In this document: positions 1 to 5,988 of the stretch, one piece after another
Layout: each line of letters starts with the position of its first letter
Position numbering within the stretch: the first letter of the stretch is position 1
Assembly: GCA_017556595.1 (NCBI GenBank)
Contig: JAFYML010000180.1
Location: 1 to 5,988 of the forward strand
Origin: Bacteroides sp.
Lineage (GTDB): Bacteria; Bacteroidota; Bacteroidia; Bacteroidales; Bacteroidaceae
Direction: 5' to 3'
Length of the DNA stretch: 5,988 nt
Translations under genes and position numbers: made by a program
Notes under the pieces: generated by a model
Told to the model about the DNA's origin: nothing
Database searches by the model: none
The model's input: only the letters and a program-made list of their open reading frames with translations

Positions 1-122
1 CGTGGTGGGCGACTTGTAGCACTGATAGAGAATGCTAAATTTAGGTTTTGCTTCAACAAATAGTTGATAATGGTGCTTTTACCTGAGCCTGAGGGGGCTG
101 AAAAGATGATTAGTTTGGCCAT
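1..122 (-). CDS. gmk: Guanylate kinase, N-terminal fragment (cut by the window edge)
   Basis: Guanylate kinase phosphorylates GMP to GDP with ATP in the cytosol, an essential step in purine nucleotide supply. Only the first 40 codons lie in the window. Read on the minus strand they begin MAKLIIFSAPSGSGKSTI, which contains the P-loop (Walker A) of the family at about residues 9-17, followed near residues 32-40 by FSISATSRPPR, the start of the GMP-binding segment (family consensus SxTTRxPR, here SATSRPPR). The ATG is the complement of 120-122 and lies one base after the yicC stop codon, so translation is probably coupled to yicC and both genes are expected on one transcript. There is no room for an independent promoter or a separate ribosome binding site outside yicC. 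The yicC-gmk order is common across bacteria and supports the call. The remaining kinase domain lies outside the window, so intactness cannot be judged. Confidence 0.95.
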   Translation of the reverse strand, partial: MAKLIIFSAPSGSGKSTIINYLLKQNLNLAFSISATSRPP

Positions 123-123
123 A

Positions 124-1002
124 TTACATTACGTTCAACACTTGTTCTTTAATTTGCTCTAACTCGTCTTTCATTTGGACAACAATCTTTTGCATCTCGG
201 CATGGTTCGACTTGCTACCCAATGTATTGATTTCGCGTCCCATCTCTTGAGCAATGAATCCCAACTTCTTGCCTTGTCCGCTACCCTCTTCCATCGTATC
301 GATGAAATAGTTCAAGTGATTTGTCAAGCGTTGCTTTTCTTCGTTCACATCTAGCTTTTCGATGTAATAAATCAACTCTTGTTCAAGTCGGTTTTTGTCG
401 TAATCCACACTAACGGTTTTCTCCAATGCATCAACAATACGTTCTTTAATTTTCACTACACGCTCTTTTTCGAACGGCTCAACTTGTGCTAGCAATGAAG
501 AGATGTTAGAAATATTCTGACGGAATTTGTTCGAGAGGGCAATACCTTCTTGCTTACGGAAATTGACCAATTGGCCAAGTGCATCGGCAATAGCCTTACG
601 CACTTCTATCCATTCGTTTTCGTCCAACTCTACTACTTCAACCTTGCTCATTACATCGGGCATACGAAGCAATATAGTAAACCAATCTTCTGGCAATGGA
701 ATTGATTGACTTTCAGAAATCTGCTTAATTTGCTTGTAGTAAGCCGACAACATTTCGGCATTGATTGGTGTAGCAAGTTGAGAGGCTTCATTTTTCTCTA
801 TCCACAACGAAAAATCAACTTTTCCGCGTTCAAGTACTTTCGATACTTCCGCACGAATTTCCATCTCTTTTTCGCGATAAAGAGGGGCTATACGTGTAGA
901 TAAATCGAGTGCCTTACTGTTAAGTGATTTTACCTCTACATGAACTTTTTTATCGGGAAGTTCAATCATCGATTTGCCAAAACCCGTCATTGATTGTATC
1001 AT
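124..1002 (-). CDS. yicC: YicC family endoribonuclease
   Basis: This 292-residue protein is full length for the YicC family (about 290). It opens with MIQSMTGFGKS, the family's signature N-terminus, which also fixes the start codon. The YicC-like N-terminal domain covers roughly residues 1-155. The C-terminal DUF1732 region covers about 205-292 and carries the conserved block QEMGREINTLGSKSNHAEM (252-270) and, before it, the KLDVNEEKQRL segment (216-226). The middle part (about 160-230) is rich in charged, helical sequence. In E. coli YicC is a metal-dependent endoribonuclease that helps degrade the small RNA RyhB. That activity is known from the family and is not shown here; RyhB itself is not expected in Bacteroidetes, so the natural RNA targets are unknown. 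The gene is first in a leftward unit with gmk and is divergent from tsaB. A candidate promoter lies at about 1023-1054. Confidence 0.95.
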   Translation of the reverse strand: MIQSMTGFGKSMIELPDKKVHVEVKSLNSKALDLSTRIAPLYREKEMEIRAEVSKVLERGKVDFSLWIEKNEASQLATPINAEMLSAYYKQIKQISESQSIPLPEDWFTILLRMPDVMSKVEVVELDENEWIEVRKAIADALGQLVNFRKQEGIALSNKFRQNISNISSLLAQVEPFEKERVVKIKERIVDALEKTVSVDYDKNRLEQELIYYIEKLDVNEEKQRLTNHLNYFIDTMEEGSGQGKKLGFIAQEMGREINTLGSKSNHAEMQKIVVQMKDELEQIKEQVLNVM

Positions 1003-1022
1003 AATGCTTCTTAAGTTTTGCG

Positions 1023-1054
1023 CAAAATTACGCGAATATTTTAATTAGTGAAAA
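1023..1054 (-). promoter_or_regulatory. Candidate Bacteroidetes-type promoter for yicC-gmk
   Basis: Read on the minus strand, TAATTTTG (1023-1030) matches the Bacteroidetes -7 consensus TAnnTTTG at every fixed position. Twenty bases upstream is TTTT (1051-1054), a 3-of-4 match to the -33 element TTTG. Transcription would start near 1018, leaving a leader of roughly 16 bases before the yicC ATG. The -7 match and its placement are seen directly. Promoter activity is inferred, and in sequence this AT-rich some chance matches are expected. Confidence 0.5.
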
Positions 1055-1070
1055 TAATAACGTATTTTTG
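1039..1070 (+). promoter_or_regulatory. Candidate Bacteroidetes-type promoter for the tsaB operon
   Basis: TATTTTTG (1063-1070) fits the -7 consensus TAnnTTTG exactly. TTTT (1039-1042), 20 bases upstream, is a weak -33 element (3 of 4 to TTTG). The expected start of transcription is near 1075, giving a leader of about 27 bases before the tsaB ATG. This element overlaps the oppositely directed yicC promoter, so the two polymerase footprints would interfere and the divergent units could be balanced against one another. Activity is inferred from consensus only. Confidence 0.45.
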
Positions 1071-1101
1071 TCAGCTAATTCGTATAAAGTAGTTTAAAAA
1101 G

Positions 1102-1791
1102 ATGTCGTGCATACTACATATTGAGACCTCAACATCGGCTTGTTCGGTTGCAATCAGCAACGAAGGAGAGAATGTTTTTGAGAAGAAAGATTTGATAGGC
1201 CCCTCGCACAATGTATCGTTAGGGGTGTTTGTGGACGAGGCACTTTCGTTTGCCGATAGCCATGCCTTGCCGTTAGATGCCGTAGCCGTTAGTTGCGGCC
1301 CTGGCTCGTACACCGGCTTACGCATTGGTGTATCAATGGCAAAGGGCATTTGCTATGGACAAGACTTAAAGTTGATAGGCATACCTACACTAAAGGTGTT
1401 GTGTGTACCCGTTTTGCTTTATCAAGACTTACCAGACGATGCTTTGCTTTGCCCTATGATTGATGCGCGCCGAATGGAGGTATATGCCGCCATCTACGAC
1501 CGCTCGTTGAACACCGTGCGCGAAATTGGTGCCGACATTGTAGATGAGAGCTCCTATAGCGAGTACCTCGACAAGCAACCGGTTTACTTCTTCGGAAATG
1601 GTGCCGCAAAATGCAAAGAGAAGTTGACGCACCCCAATGCGCACTTCATCGACAACATCACGCCACTTGCAAGCATGATGTTCCCATTGGCCGAAAAAGC
1701 CATTGCCGACAACGATTATAAAGACGTGGCCTACTTCGAACCTTTCTACCTAAAAGAGTTCATTGCCGGCACACCGAAAAAATTACTATAA
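1102..1791 (+). CDS. tsaB: tRNA threonylcarbamoyladenosine biosynthesis protein TsaB
   Basis: TsaB is a cytosolic partner of TsaD and TsaE in making N6-threonylcarbamoyladenosine (t6A) at position 37 of tRNAs that read ANN codons. It has an ASKHA-type actin-like fold but serves as a scaffold for TsaD and is not the catalyst. The 229-residue length is normal. The N-terminus ILHIETSTSACSVAI (4-18) is the phosphate-1-type strand and loop of the fold. The family hallmark SCGPGSYTGLRIGVSMAKG lies at 64-82 and PMIDARRMEVYAAIYD at 118-133. The C-terminus ends in AYFEPFYLKEFIAGTPKKLL, a tail I recognise from Bacteroidetes homologues. The start ATG follows an A-rich stretch without a Shine-Dalgarno sequence, as is usual in the phylum. 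It is the first gene of the rightward unit, 49 bases ahead of the DUF4290 gene. The other t6A genes (tsaC, tsaD, tsaE) are not in the window. Confidence 0.96.
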   Translation: MSCILHIETSTSACSVAISNEGENVFEKKDLIGPSHNVSLGVFVDEALSFADSHALPLDAVAVSCGPGSYTGLRIGVSMAKGICYGQDLKLIGIPTLKVLCVPVLLYQDLPDDALLCPMIDARRMEVYAAIYDRSLNTVREIGADIVDESSYSEYLDKQPVYFFGNGAAKCKEKLTHPNAHFIDNITPLASMMFPLAEKAIADNDYKDVAYFEPFYLKEFIAGTPKKLL

Positions 1792-1793
1792 AC

Positions 1794-1825
1794 GGAAAAT
1801 AAATTTTCCAAGAAGGGAAAATAAA
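1794..1825 (+). repeat. Direct repeat with two competing small hairpins in the tsaB-DUF4290 gap
   Basis: GGAAAATAAA occurs at 1794-1803 and again at 1816-1825. Between them TTTTCC (1804-1809) can pair with the first GGAAAA (1794-1799, loop of 4) or with the second (1816-1821, loop of 6), but not with both. Each stem has only two G-C and four A-U pairs. No T-tract follows on the plus strand, so this is not a convincing intrinsic terminator. It could be a weak mRNA structure in front of the DUF4290 gene, or chance in A-rich sequence. Confidence 0.4.
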
Positions 1826-1840
1826 AAAACATAAAAGAGG

Positions 1841-2485
1841 ATGCAATATAATACTCAACGAAAAAAGATGAAGTTGCCCGAATATGGACGCAGCATTCAA
1901 AACATGGTGGATTATGCCGTGACCATCGAAGACAAGGCCGAACGTCAACGATGCGCCAACACCATCATCAGCATTATGGGAAACATGAATCCACAATTGC
2001 GCGATGTGACCGACTTCAAGCATAAGCTTTGGGATCACTTGGCCATTATGTCCGACTTCAAACTCGACATCGACTATCCCTACGAAATAGTGCCGCAAGA
2101 TCACTTGGAAAGCCGCCCCGAAATAGTACACTATCCCAATAGCAAAATAAAATATCTACACTACGGACGCACCTTGGAAATGTTAATAAAGGCTGCTTGC
2201 GAGTTTGAAGAAGGTGTAGAAAAAGACAATATGATTGCACTGATTGCCAACCACATGCGAAAAAGTTACACCACTTGGAATAAAGATGTGGTGGAAGATC
2301 AGAAAATCATTGACGACTTATACCAACTTTCGGATGGAAAGTTAACGCTTACCCCCGAAATACTACAACTGATGCAAAAACGTATGGGTGAGAACGTACG
2401 CAAGGCATCGGGAGGTAACAAAAATAATGGCAAAGCCAAAATGTTGAACAAAAACAATCGTAAACGCTTTGATTCGAAAAGATGA
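1841..2485 (+). CDS. DUF4290 family protein of unknown function
   Basis: I recognise this 214-residue protein as DUF4290, a family I know only from Bacteroidetes and for which I know of no established function. The start is set by the conserved opening [20 protein letters not shown]. An AGAGG purine run sits directly against the ATG, too close to act as a normal Shine-Dalgarno site. The conserved body spans about residues 1-185. It looks helical and cytosolic, with no signal peptide, membrane segment or recognisable catalytic motif; notable blocks are [15 protein letters not shown] (59-73) and [12 protein letters not shown] (105-116). The tail from 187 to 214 is low in complexity and very basic: 11 of 28 residues are K or R, 6 are N, and only D211 is acidic. 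Such a tail would suit contact with RNA or another polyanion, but this is inference. The last 17 bases, including the stop, overlap the rimM reading frame in a different frame. Its place between tsaB and rimM hints at a role near translation. Confidence 0.88.
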   Translation: MQYNTQRKKMKLPEYGRSIQNMVDYAVTIEDKAERQRCANTIISIMGNMNPQLRDVTDFKHKLWDHLAIMSDFKLDIDYPYEIVPQDHLESRPEIVHYPNSKIKYLHYGRTLEMLIKAACEFEEGVEKDNMIALIANHMRKSYTTWNKDVVEDQKIIDDLYQLSDGKLTLTPEILQLMQKRMGENVRKASGGNKNNGKAKMLNKNNRKRFDSKR

Positions 2486-2984
2486 AGTATATAAAATCGG
2501 AGTGCTGAACAAGCCGCATGGCATACACGGCGAGTTGCAATTTACCTTCAGCGATGATATATTCGACCGCACCGAAGCCGAATACATTATCTGCATGATG
2601 GATGGCATACTTGTGCCTTTCTTCATCGAAGAGTATCGCTTCCGCTCGGAAAATGGCGCACTGATTAAACTTGAAGGTATTGACAATGCCGAAAAAGCAC
2701 GTATGTTTACCAACACCGAAGTATATTTCCCCATCAATGCCGCACAAACGGCAAGCGACGGACAATATAGTTGGAATTTCTTCGTAGGATTTACCGTAGA
2801 AGATACTACACACGGCACATTAGGACAGATTACCGACATTGACGATGCTACACTAAATACCCTCTTCGTTGTGGATTACCAAGACGACGAATTGCTAATA
2901 CCCGCTTGCGAAGAGTTTATCATCGACATAATGCCCGAAGAAAGACGCATCCTTATGCAACTTCCCGAAGGATTACTTGAATAA
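2469..2984 (+). CDS. rimM: Ribosome maturation factor RimM (TTG start)
   Basis: RimM binds ribosomal protein S19 in the 30S head and assists late maturation of the 16S rRNA 3' domain; it acts in the cytosol. The 171-residue length is normal. The N-terminal RimM domain (about 5-90) carries the hallmark [16 protein letters not shown] (8-23). The C-terminal PRC-barrel domain (about 100-171) has the usual [19 protein letters not shown] and [14 protein letters not shown] segments. I chose TTG at 2469 because [11 protein letters not shown] then matches the usual N-terminus of Bacteroidetes homologues. The frame has no ATG or GTG between its upstream stop (2445-2447) and this point, and the next ATG falls well inside the domain. 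The ATG at 2482, which overlaps the DUF4290 stop as ATGA, is in the wrong frame and leads to an early stop. The start lies 17 bases inside the DUF4290 gene, so translational coupling is likely. Confidence 0.94.
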   Translation: MIRKDEVYKIGVLNKPHGIHGELQFTFSDDIFDRTEAEYIICMMDGILVPFFIEEYRFRSENGALIKLEGIDNAEKARMFTNTEVYFPINAAQTASDGQYSWNFFVGFTVEDTTHGTLGQITDIDDATLNTLFVVDYQDDELLIPACEEFIIDIMPEERRILMQLPEGLLE

Positions 2985-2999
2985 AAACAAGCAATAGAG

Positions 3000-3863
3000 A
3001 TGGCAAAGAAGAAACAACATAATGCATTTTGGAAAGACATTAAGTTCAAGTACAAACTAACGTTGACCGACGAAAACTCGTTGGAAGAGGTTGGTAGTGT
3101 GTATTTTACTAAGTTGAAAGGCATCTTGCTCATAGTAATCTTGCTCATAGCTATATTTGGATTGGCATCCATCATGATTGCCTATACACCTTTGCGCAAC
3201 TATCTACCGGGGTATATGAATAGCGAAATCAGATCGCAAGTGGTGAACAATGCACTCAAGGTAGATTCGCTTATCGAGGTAGCCAATCGGCAAAACCTCT
3301 ACATCATGAACATCCAAGACATCTTTGCCGGAAACATCAAGGCCGATACAATTCAATCTATCGACTCGCTTACCATTATCCGAAAAGATTCGCTCATCGA
3401 TCGTAGTGAACGCGAAATGGCCTTCAGAAGAGAATACGAAGAGCGAGAGAAATATAACCTTAGCTCGATAGGTCAACGTTCGGAGATGTCGGGCGTACTC
3501 TTCCATCGCCCCACACAAGGCATCATCAGCAATGCCTTCGATGCCGAAAAACAACATTATGGCATAGACATAGCCGCACAAGATGGAGAAAGCGTAGTGG
3601 CTATACTCGATGGTACGATAATCATGAGTACCTATACCGCCGACACGGGATATGTTATCATGATACAACATAATCAAGACCTTATTTCTGTATATAAGCA
3701 TTGTAGCTTGCTACTTAAACAGCAAGGCGAAAGCGTAAAAGCAGGCGAAGCCATTGCATTAGCGGGCAAAAGTGGTACATTGGCACACAACAATCCACAC
3801 TTGCACTTCGAACTTTGGCGTAAAGGAAAAGCAATCAACCCTGAAACACTAATTGTCTTTTAA
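3000..3863 (+). CDS. Membrane-anchored M23 family metallopeptidase (LytM-type)
   Basis: The protein has 287 residues. Residues 1-38 are basic and cytosolic in character. One hydrophobic segment at about 40-62 (GILLIVILLIAIFGL core) acts as a signal anchor. A linker of about 63-165 follows, probably helical and containing three spaced DSL motifs (89-91, 122-124, 130-132). The LytM/M23 domain lies at about 166-285. The zinc and catalytic residues of active M23 enzymes are all visible: HYGID gives H186 and D190, YKH gives H234, and HLH gives H267 and H269. The family cleaves peptide cross-links in peptidoglycan, so this is probably an active periplasmic murein hydrolase tethered to the inner membrane, used in wall growth or division. 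The exact bond cut and the cellular role cannot be read from the sequence. The ATG is 15 bases after the rimM stop and dxr begins 8 bases after its own stop, so it is embedded in the operon. Confidence 0.93.
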   Translation: MAKKKQHNAFWKDIKFKYKLTLTDENSLEEVGSVYFTKLKGILLIVILLIAIFGLASIMIAYTPLRNYLPGYMNSEIRSQVVNNALKVDSLIEVANRQNLYIMNIQDIFAGNIKADTIQSIDSLTIIRKDSLIDRSEREMAFRREYEEREKYNLSSIGQRSEMSGVLFHRPTQGIISNAFDAEKQHYGIDIAAQDGESVVAILDGTIIMSTYTADTGYVIMIQHNQDLISVYKHCSLLLKQQGESVKAGEAIALAGKSGTLAHNNPHLHFELWRKGKAINPETLIVF

Positions 3864-3871
3864 ACGAAAAT

Positions 3872-5020
3872 ATGAAGAAACAAATAGCTATACTTGGTTC
3901 AACAGGCTCGATAGGCACACAAGCCCTACAAGTAATCGAAGAGCATTCCTACCTCTACGAAGCCTATGTGCTAACGGCAAACAATCGCGTGGAAGAACTC
4001 ATTGAGCAAGCACGCAAATTCAAACCCGAAGCCGTTGTTATAGCCAACGAAGCCAAATATAACCAACTGAAAGAAGCGCTTGCCGACCTCCCCATCAAGG
4101 TATATGCCGGCGAAGAAGCTTTGTGCCAAATCGTTACCGACGAAAACATAGATATGGTACTAACGGCTATGGTAGGCTATGCCGGATTAAAACCGACAAT
4201 GAATGCCATCCGTGCCAAGAAAGCCATCGCTTTGGCCAACAAAGAGACACTTGTTGTAGCCGGTGAGCTAATCAATGAGTTGGCTCAACAATTTGGCACT
4301 CCTATCCTACCCGTCGATTCCGAACATTCGGCCGTTTTCCAATGTTTGGCAGGAGAAATCGGTAATCCTATCGACAAGGTGATATTAACAGCATCGGGAG
4401 GCCCCTTCCGTACATACACACTCGAACAACTGGCCACCGTAACCAAGGCACAAGCTTTGAAGCATCCCAATTGGGACATGGGCGCTAAAATCACTATCGA
4501 CTCGGCCAGTATGATGAACAAAGGTTTCGAAGTAATCGAAGCCAAATGGTTGTTTGGCGTACGTCCCGACCAAATAGAAGTGGTAGTGCATCCGCAAAGC
4601 ATCATACACTCGATGGTGCAATTCGAAGATAGCTCAATCAAAGCACAACTCGGCTTGCCCGATATGCGCTTGCCTATACAATATGCATTCTCTTACCCCG
4701 ATCGCTTGCATGCATCCTTCCCGCGTCTTGATTTCACTACTTGCACGCAACTCACTTTCGAGCAACCCGACACTAAGCGCTTCCGCAATTTGGCATTAGC
4801 CTACGAAGCATTGGATAAGGGCGGAAACATGCCGTGCATCATCAATGCCGCCAACGAAGTAGTTGTATCAGCCTTCTTAAACGACCGCATCTCTTTCCTC
4901 GGCATGAGCGACGTAATAGAAAAGTGTATGCAACAAGTCAGCTTCATAGAGAAACCAACTTACGAAGACTACGTAGCCACCGATAAGCTAACGCGCATCA
5001 TGGCCAACGAGCTAATATAA
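3872..5020 (+). CDS. dxr: 1-deoxy-D-xylulose 5-phosphate reductoisomerase
   Basis: Dxr (IspC) converts 1-deoxy-D-xylulose 5-phosphate to 2-C-methyl-D-erythritol 4-phosphate with NADPH, the first committed step of the MEP isoprenoid pathway, in the cytosol. The product feeds undecaprenyl phosphate and menaquinone. The 382-residue length fits the family. Visible parts are the NADPH-binding loop GSTGSIG (9-15), ALANKETLVVAGE (120-132), the metal-ligand motif PVDSEHSAVFQ (147-157, with D149 and E151), ASGGPF (174-179), KHPNWDMG (197-204, with H198 and W201 of the flexible loop) and the third ligand E220 within SASMMNKGFEVIEAKW. Their spacing corresponds to E. coli D150, E152 and E231 with a shorter intervening segment. 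NAANEVVVSAFL (325-336) belongs to the C-terminal part. All key residues are present, so it should be active. It starts 8 bases after the M23 gene. Confidence 0.98.
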   Translation: MKKQIAILGSTGSIGTQALQVIEEHSYLYEAYVLTANNRVEELIEQARKFKPEAVVIANEAKYNQLKEALADLPIKVYAGEEALCQIVTDENIDMVLTAMVGYAGLKPTMNAIRAKKAIALANKETLVVAGELINELAQQFGTPILPVDSEHSAVFQCLAGEIGNPIDKVILTASGGPFRTYTLEQLATVTKAQALKHPNWDMGAKITIDSASMMNKGFEVIEAKWLFGVRPDQIEVVVHPQSIIHSMVQFEDSSIKAQLGLPDMRLPIQYAFSYPDRLHASFPRLDFTTCTQLTFEQPDTKRFRNLALAYEALDKGGNMPCIINAANEVVVSAFLNDRISFLGMSDVIEKCMQQVSFIEKPTYEDYVATDKLTRIMANELI

Positions 5021-5026
5021 TTCATA

Positions 5027-5054
5027 ATTAAAAATTAAAAATTAAAAATTAAAT
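5027..5054 (+). repeat. Heptamer tandem repeat (ATTAAAA)x4 directly upstream of rseP
   Basis: Three perfect ATTAAAA units (5027-5033, 5034-5040, 5041-5047) and a fourth with one change (ATTAAAT, 5048-5054) fill most of the 35-base dxr-rseP gap and end one base before the rseP ATG. The tract has no G or C. It forms the translation initiation region of rseP, where an A-rich, unstructured leader commonly takes the place of a Shine-Dalgarno sequence in Bacteroidetes. A change in copy number by slippage would alter leader length without affecting the reading frame. Confidence 0.85.
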
Positions 5055-5055
5055 A

Positions 5056-5988
5056 ATGGAGACATTTTTAATTAAAGCATTACAACTCATCATGAGCCTC
5101 TCGTTGCTTGTGTTAATTCACGAGGGAGGCCACTTCCTATTTGCCCGTCTATTCAAAACAAGAGTAAATAAATTCTGCCTTTTCTTCGACCCTTGGTTTA
5201 CACTTTTCAAGTTTAAACCCAAGAAAAGCGAAACCGAATATGCCATCGGTTGGCTACCCTTAGGCGGCTACGTACAAATAGATGGTATGGTGGACGAAAC
5301 ACAAAGTGCCGAAGAATTAGATCATCCCGTACAACCATGGGAATTTCGCGCTAAACCGGCATGGCAACGCCTATTCATCATGATTGGTGGTGTGTTGTTC
5401 AATTTCCTATTTGCGTTGTTCATCTACTCAATGATACTCTTCACTTGGGGCGATGAATACATCCCTATTCAGCAAGCACCTCTTGGTATGTCGTTCAACG
5501 AAACGGCAAAATCGGTTGGTTTCCGAGATGGCGACGTATTGATTTCTGCCGATGGTGTACCCTTCGAACGTTTGAACACCGATTTGCTTACCGCCGTGGT
5601 AGATGCTCGCCAAGTAACCGTAATGCGTAATGGTGCAGAAGCATCGGTATATATTCCCGAAGACATGATGCAACGCCTCATGGCCGATAGCATTCGCTTT
5701 GCCTCTTTCCGCTTGCCATACGTTATTGAAAGCGTAGTGACCAATACCCCTGCCTTCCATGCCGGCTTGCAAGCAGGCGACCAAATCACTCATCTCGATG
5801 GCAAAGCTATCGATTACAACGAATTCCTCGCCGAAATGTACAAACGTCGTGAATCAAATGGCCCACACGAAATTCAATTGACATACATCCGTCGCAATCA
5901 AACCGACACACTTACCGTTATGTCCGATTCAACCTATCGCATTGGCGTGATGGTCAATCCCGATGTGATGCCTATTGTACGCAAAGAG
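5056..5988 (+). CDS. rseP: RseP-like site-2 intramembrane metalloprotease (cut by the window edge)
   Basis: This frame is open from ATG 5056 to the last base (311 codons) with no stop, so the C-terminus lies outside the window. Site-2 proteases cleave membrane-bound substrates such as anti-sigma factors and leftover signal peptides within the inner membrane. The zinc-binding motif HEGGH is at residues 22-26, inside the first hydrophobic segment (about 8-30). It is followed by GWLPLGGYVQIDGM (65-78) and a second membrane segment at about 104-130 that contains RLFIMIGGVLFNFLFA, the region where the family's conserved Gly and Asn lie. Two PDZ-like modules follow: one around 145-200, with VGFRDGDVLISADG (154-167), and one around 222-300, with PAFHAGLQAGDQITHLDGKAI (232-252). 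The third zinc ligand, an Asp in the later NxxPxxxLDG motif, is expected beyond the window, so activity cannot be fully checked. The gene follows dxr by 35 bases; a dxr-rseP pairing is frequent in bacteria. The substrate here is unknown. Confidence 0.95.
   Translation, partial: METFLIKALQLIMSLSLLVLIHEGGHFLFARLFKTRVNKFCLFFDPWFTLFKFKPKKSETEYAIGWLPLGGYVQIDGMVDETQSAEELDHPVQPWEFRAKPAWQRLFIMIGGVLFNFLFALFIYSMILFTWGDEYIPIQQAPLGMSFNETAKSVGFRDGDVLISADGVPFERLNTDLLTAVVDARQVTVMRNGAEASVYIPEDMMQRLMADSIRFASFRLPYVIESVVTNTPAFHAGLQAGDQITHLDGKAIDYNEFLAEMYKRRESNGPHEIQLTYIRRNQTDTLTVMSDSTYRIGVMVNPDVMPIVRKE

Noticed and set aside
527..903. Two short plus-strand frames within yicC
   Set aside because: They lie wholly opposite a full-length, conserved yicC and have low-complexity products.
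1800..1807. TAAATTTT as a -7 element for the DUF4290 gene
   Set aside because: It misses the final G of TAnnTTTG and there is no plausible -33 element upstream; the tight gene spacing fits read-through from the tsaB promoter better.
1794..1809. Possible intrinsic terminator after tsaB
   Set aside because: The stem is short and A-U rich, and no T-tract follows; downstream bases are A-rich, so it does not resemble a rho-independent terminator.
2482..2485. ATGA overlap that looks like a classic coupled stop-start for rimM
   Set aside because: The ATG is not in the rimM frame and reaches a stop after eight codons; the conserved rimM N-terminus is encoded in the frame beginning at TTG 2469.
2349..2839. 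Two long overlapping minus-strand open frames (154 and 158 codons) opposite rimM
   Set aside because: rimM is unmistakable on the plus strand. The antisense products are rich in Cys, Phe and Ser, show no recognisable domain, and occupy two frames of the same stretch, which is typical of shadow frames.
3204..3701. A 165-codon minus-strand open frame opposite the M23 gene
   Set aside because: It overlaps the linker and catalytic domain of a clear M23 peptidase, has no family resemblance I can see and no promoter or start context of its own.
5428..5793. Two minus-strand open frames opposite rseP (121 and 106 codons)
   Set aside because: The plus-strand frame encodes the RseP PDZ region without interruption; the antisense frames show no recognisable protein.
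1..5988. Search for mobile elements, CRISPR arrays, tRNA or rRNA genes and defence-type modules
   Set aside because: Genes fill almost the whole window with recognisable core functions. I saw no spaced repeats, terminal inverted repeats, transposase, integrase or tRNA-like sequence.

Overview
The window looks like ordinary chromosomal core sequence from a member of the Bacteroidetes, most likely the order Bacteroidales. The evidence is a DUF4290 gene (as far as I recall confined to this phylum), protein N-termini typical of the group (YNTQRKK in DUF4290, MIQSMTGFGK in YicC), the local gene order, the near absence of Shine-Dalgarno sequences, and two candidate promoters matching the Bacteroidetes -7 element TAnnTTTG. 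Genus cannot be fixed from the sequence alone.

Layout: there are two divergent transcription units around a ~100-bp AT-rich intergenic region (1003-1101). Leftward on the minus strand are yicC (endoribonuclease family, 1002-124) and, one base after its stop, the first 40 codons of gmk (guanylate kinase), which runs off the left edge. Rightward on the plus strand is a tightly packed run of six genes: tsaB, a DUF4290 gene, rimM, an M23-family membrane-anchored peptidase gene, dxr (ispC) and the first 311 codons of rseP, which runs off the right edge. Gaps are 49, -17 (overlap), 15, 8 and 35 bases, so co-transcription is likely. No stretch over 300 bases lacks a gene. I see no RNA gene, CRISPR array, insertion sequence or phage element.

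The rightward genes mix translation functions (t6A tRNA modification by TsaB, 30S maturation by RimM) with envelope functions (M23 peptidase, isoprenoid precursor synthesis by Dxr for the lipid carrier and quinones, intramembrane proteolysis by RseP). The leftward pair couples an RNA-degradation factor with GMP kinase, a pairing also seen in other phyla.

I find no clear undescribed multi-gene system. The points worth a second look are: rimM starts at TTG and overlaps the DUF4290 gene by 17 bases, with no murA between them, although I recall murA in that place in related Bacteroidales; four near-perfect ATTAAAA heptamers sit directly against the rseP start codon; two mutually exclusive small hairpins precede the DUF4290 gene; and DUF4290 itself is a conserved protein of unknown function with a strongly basic tail.
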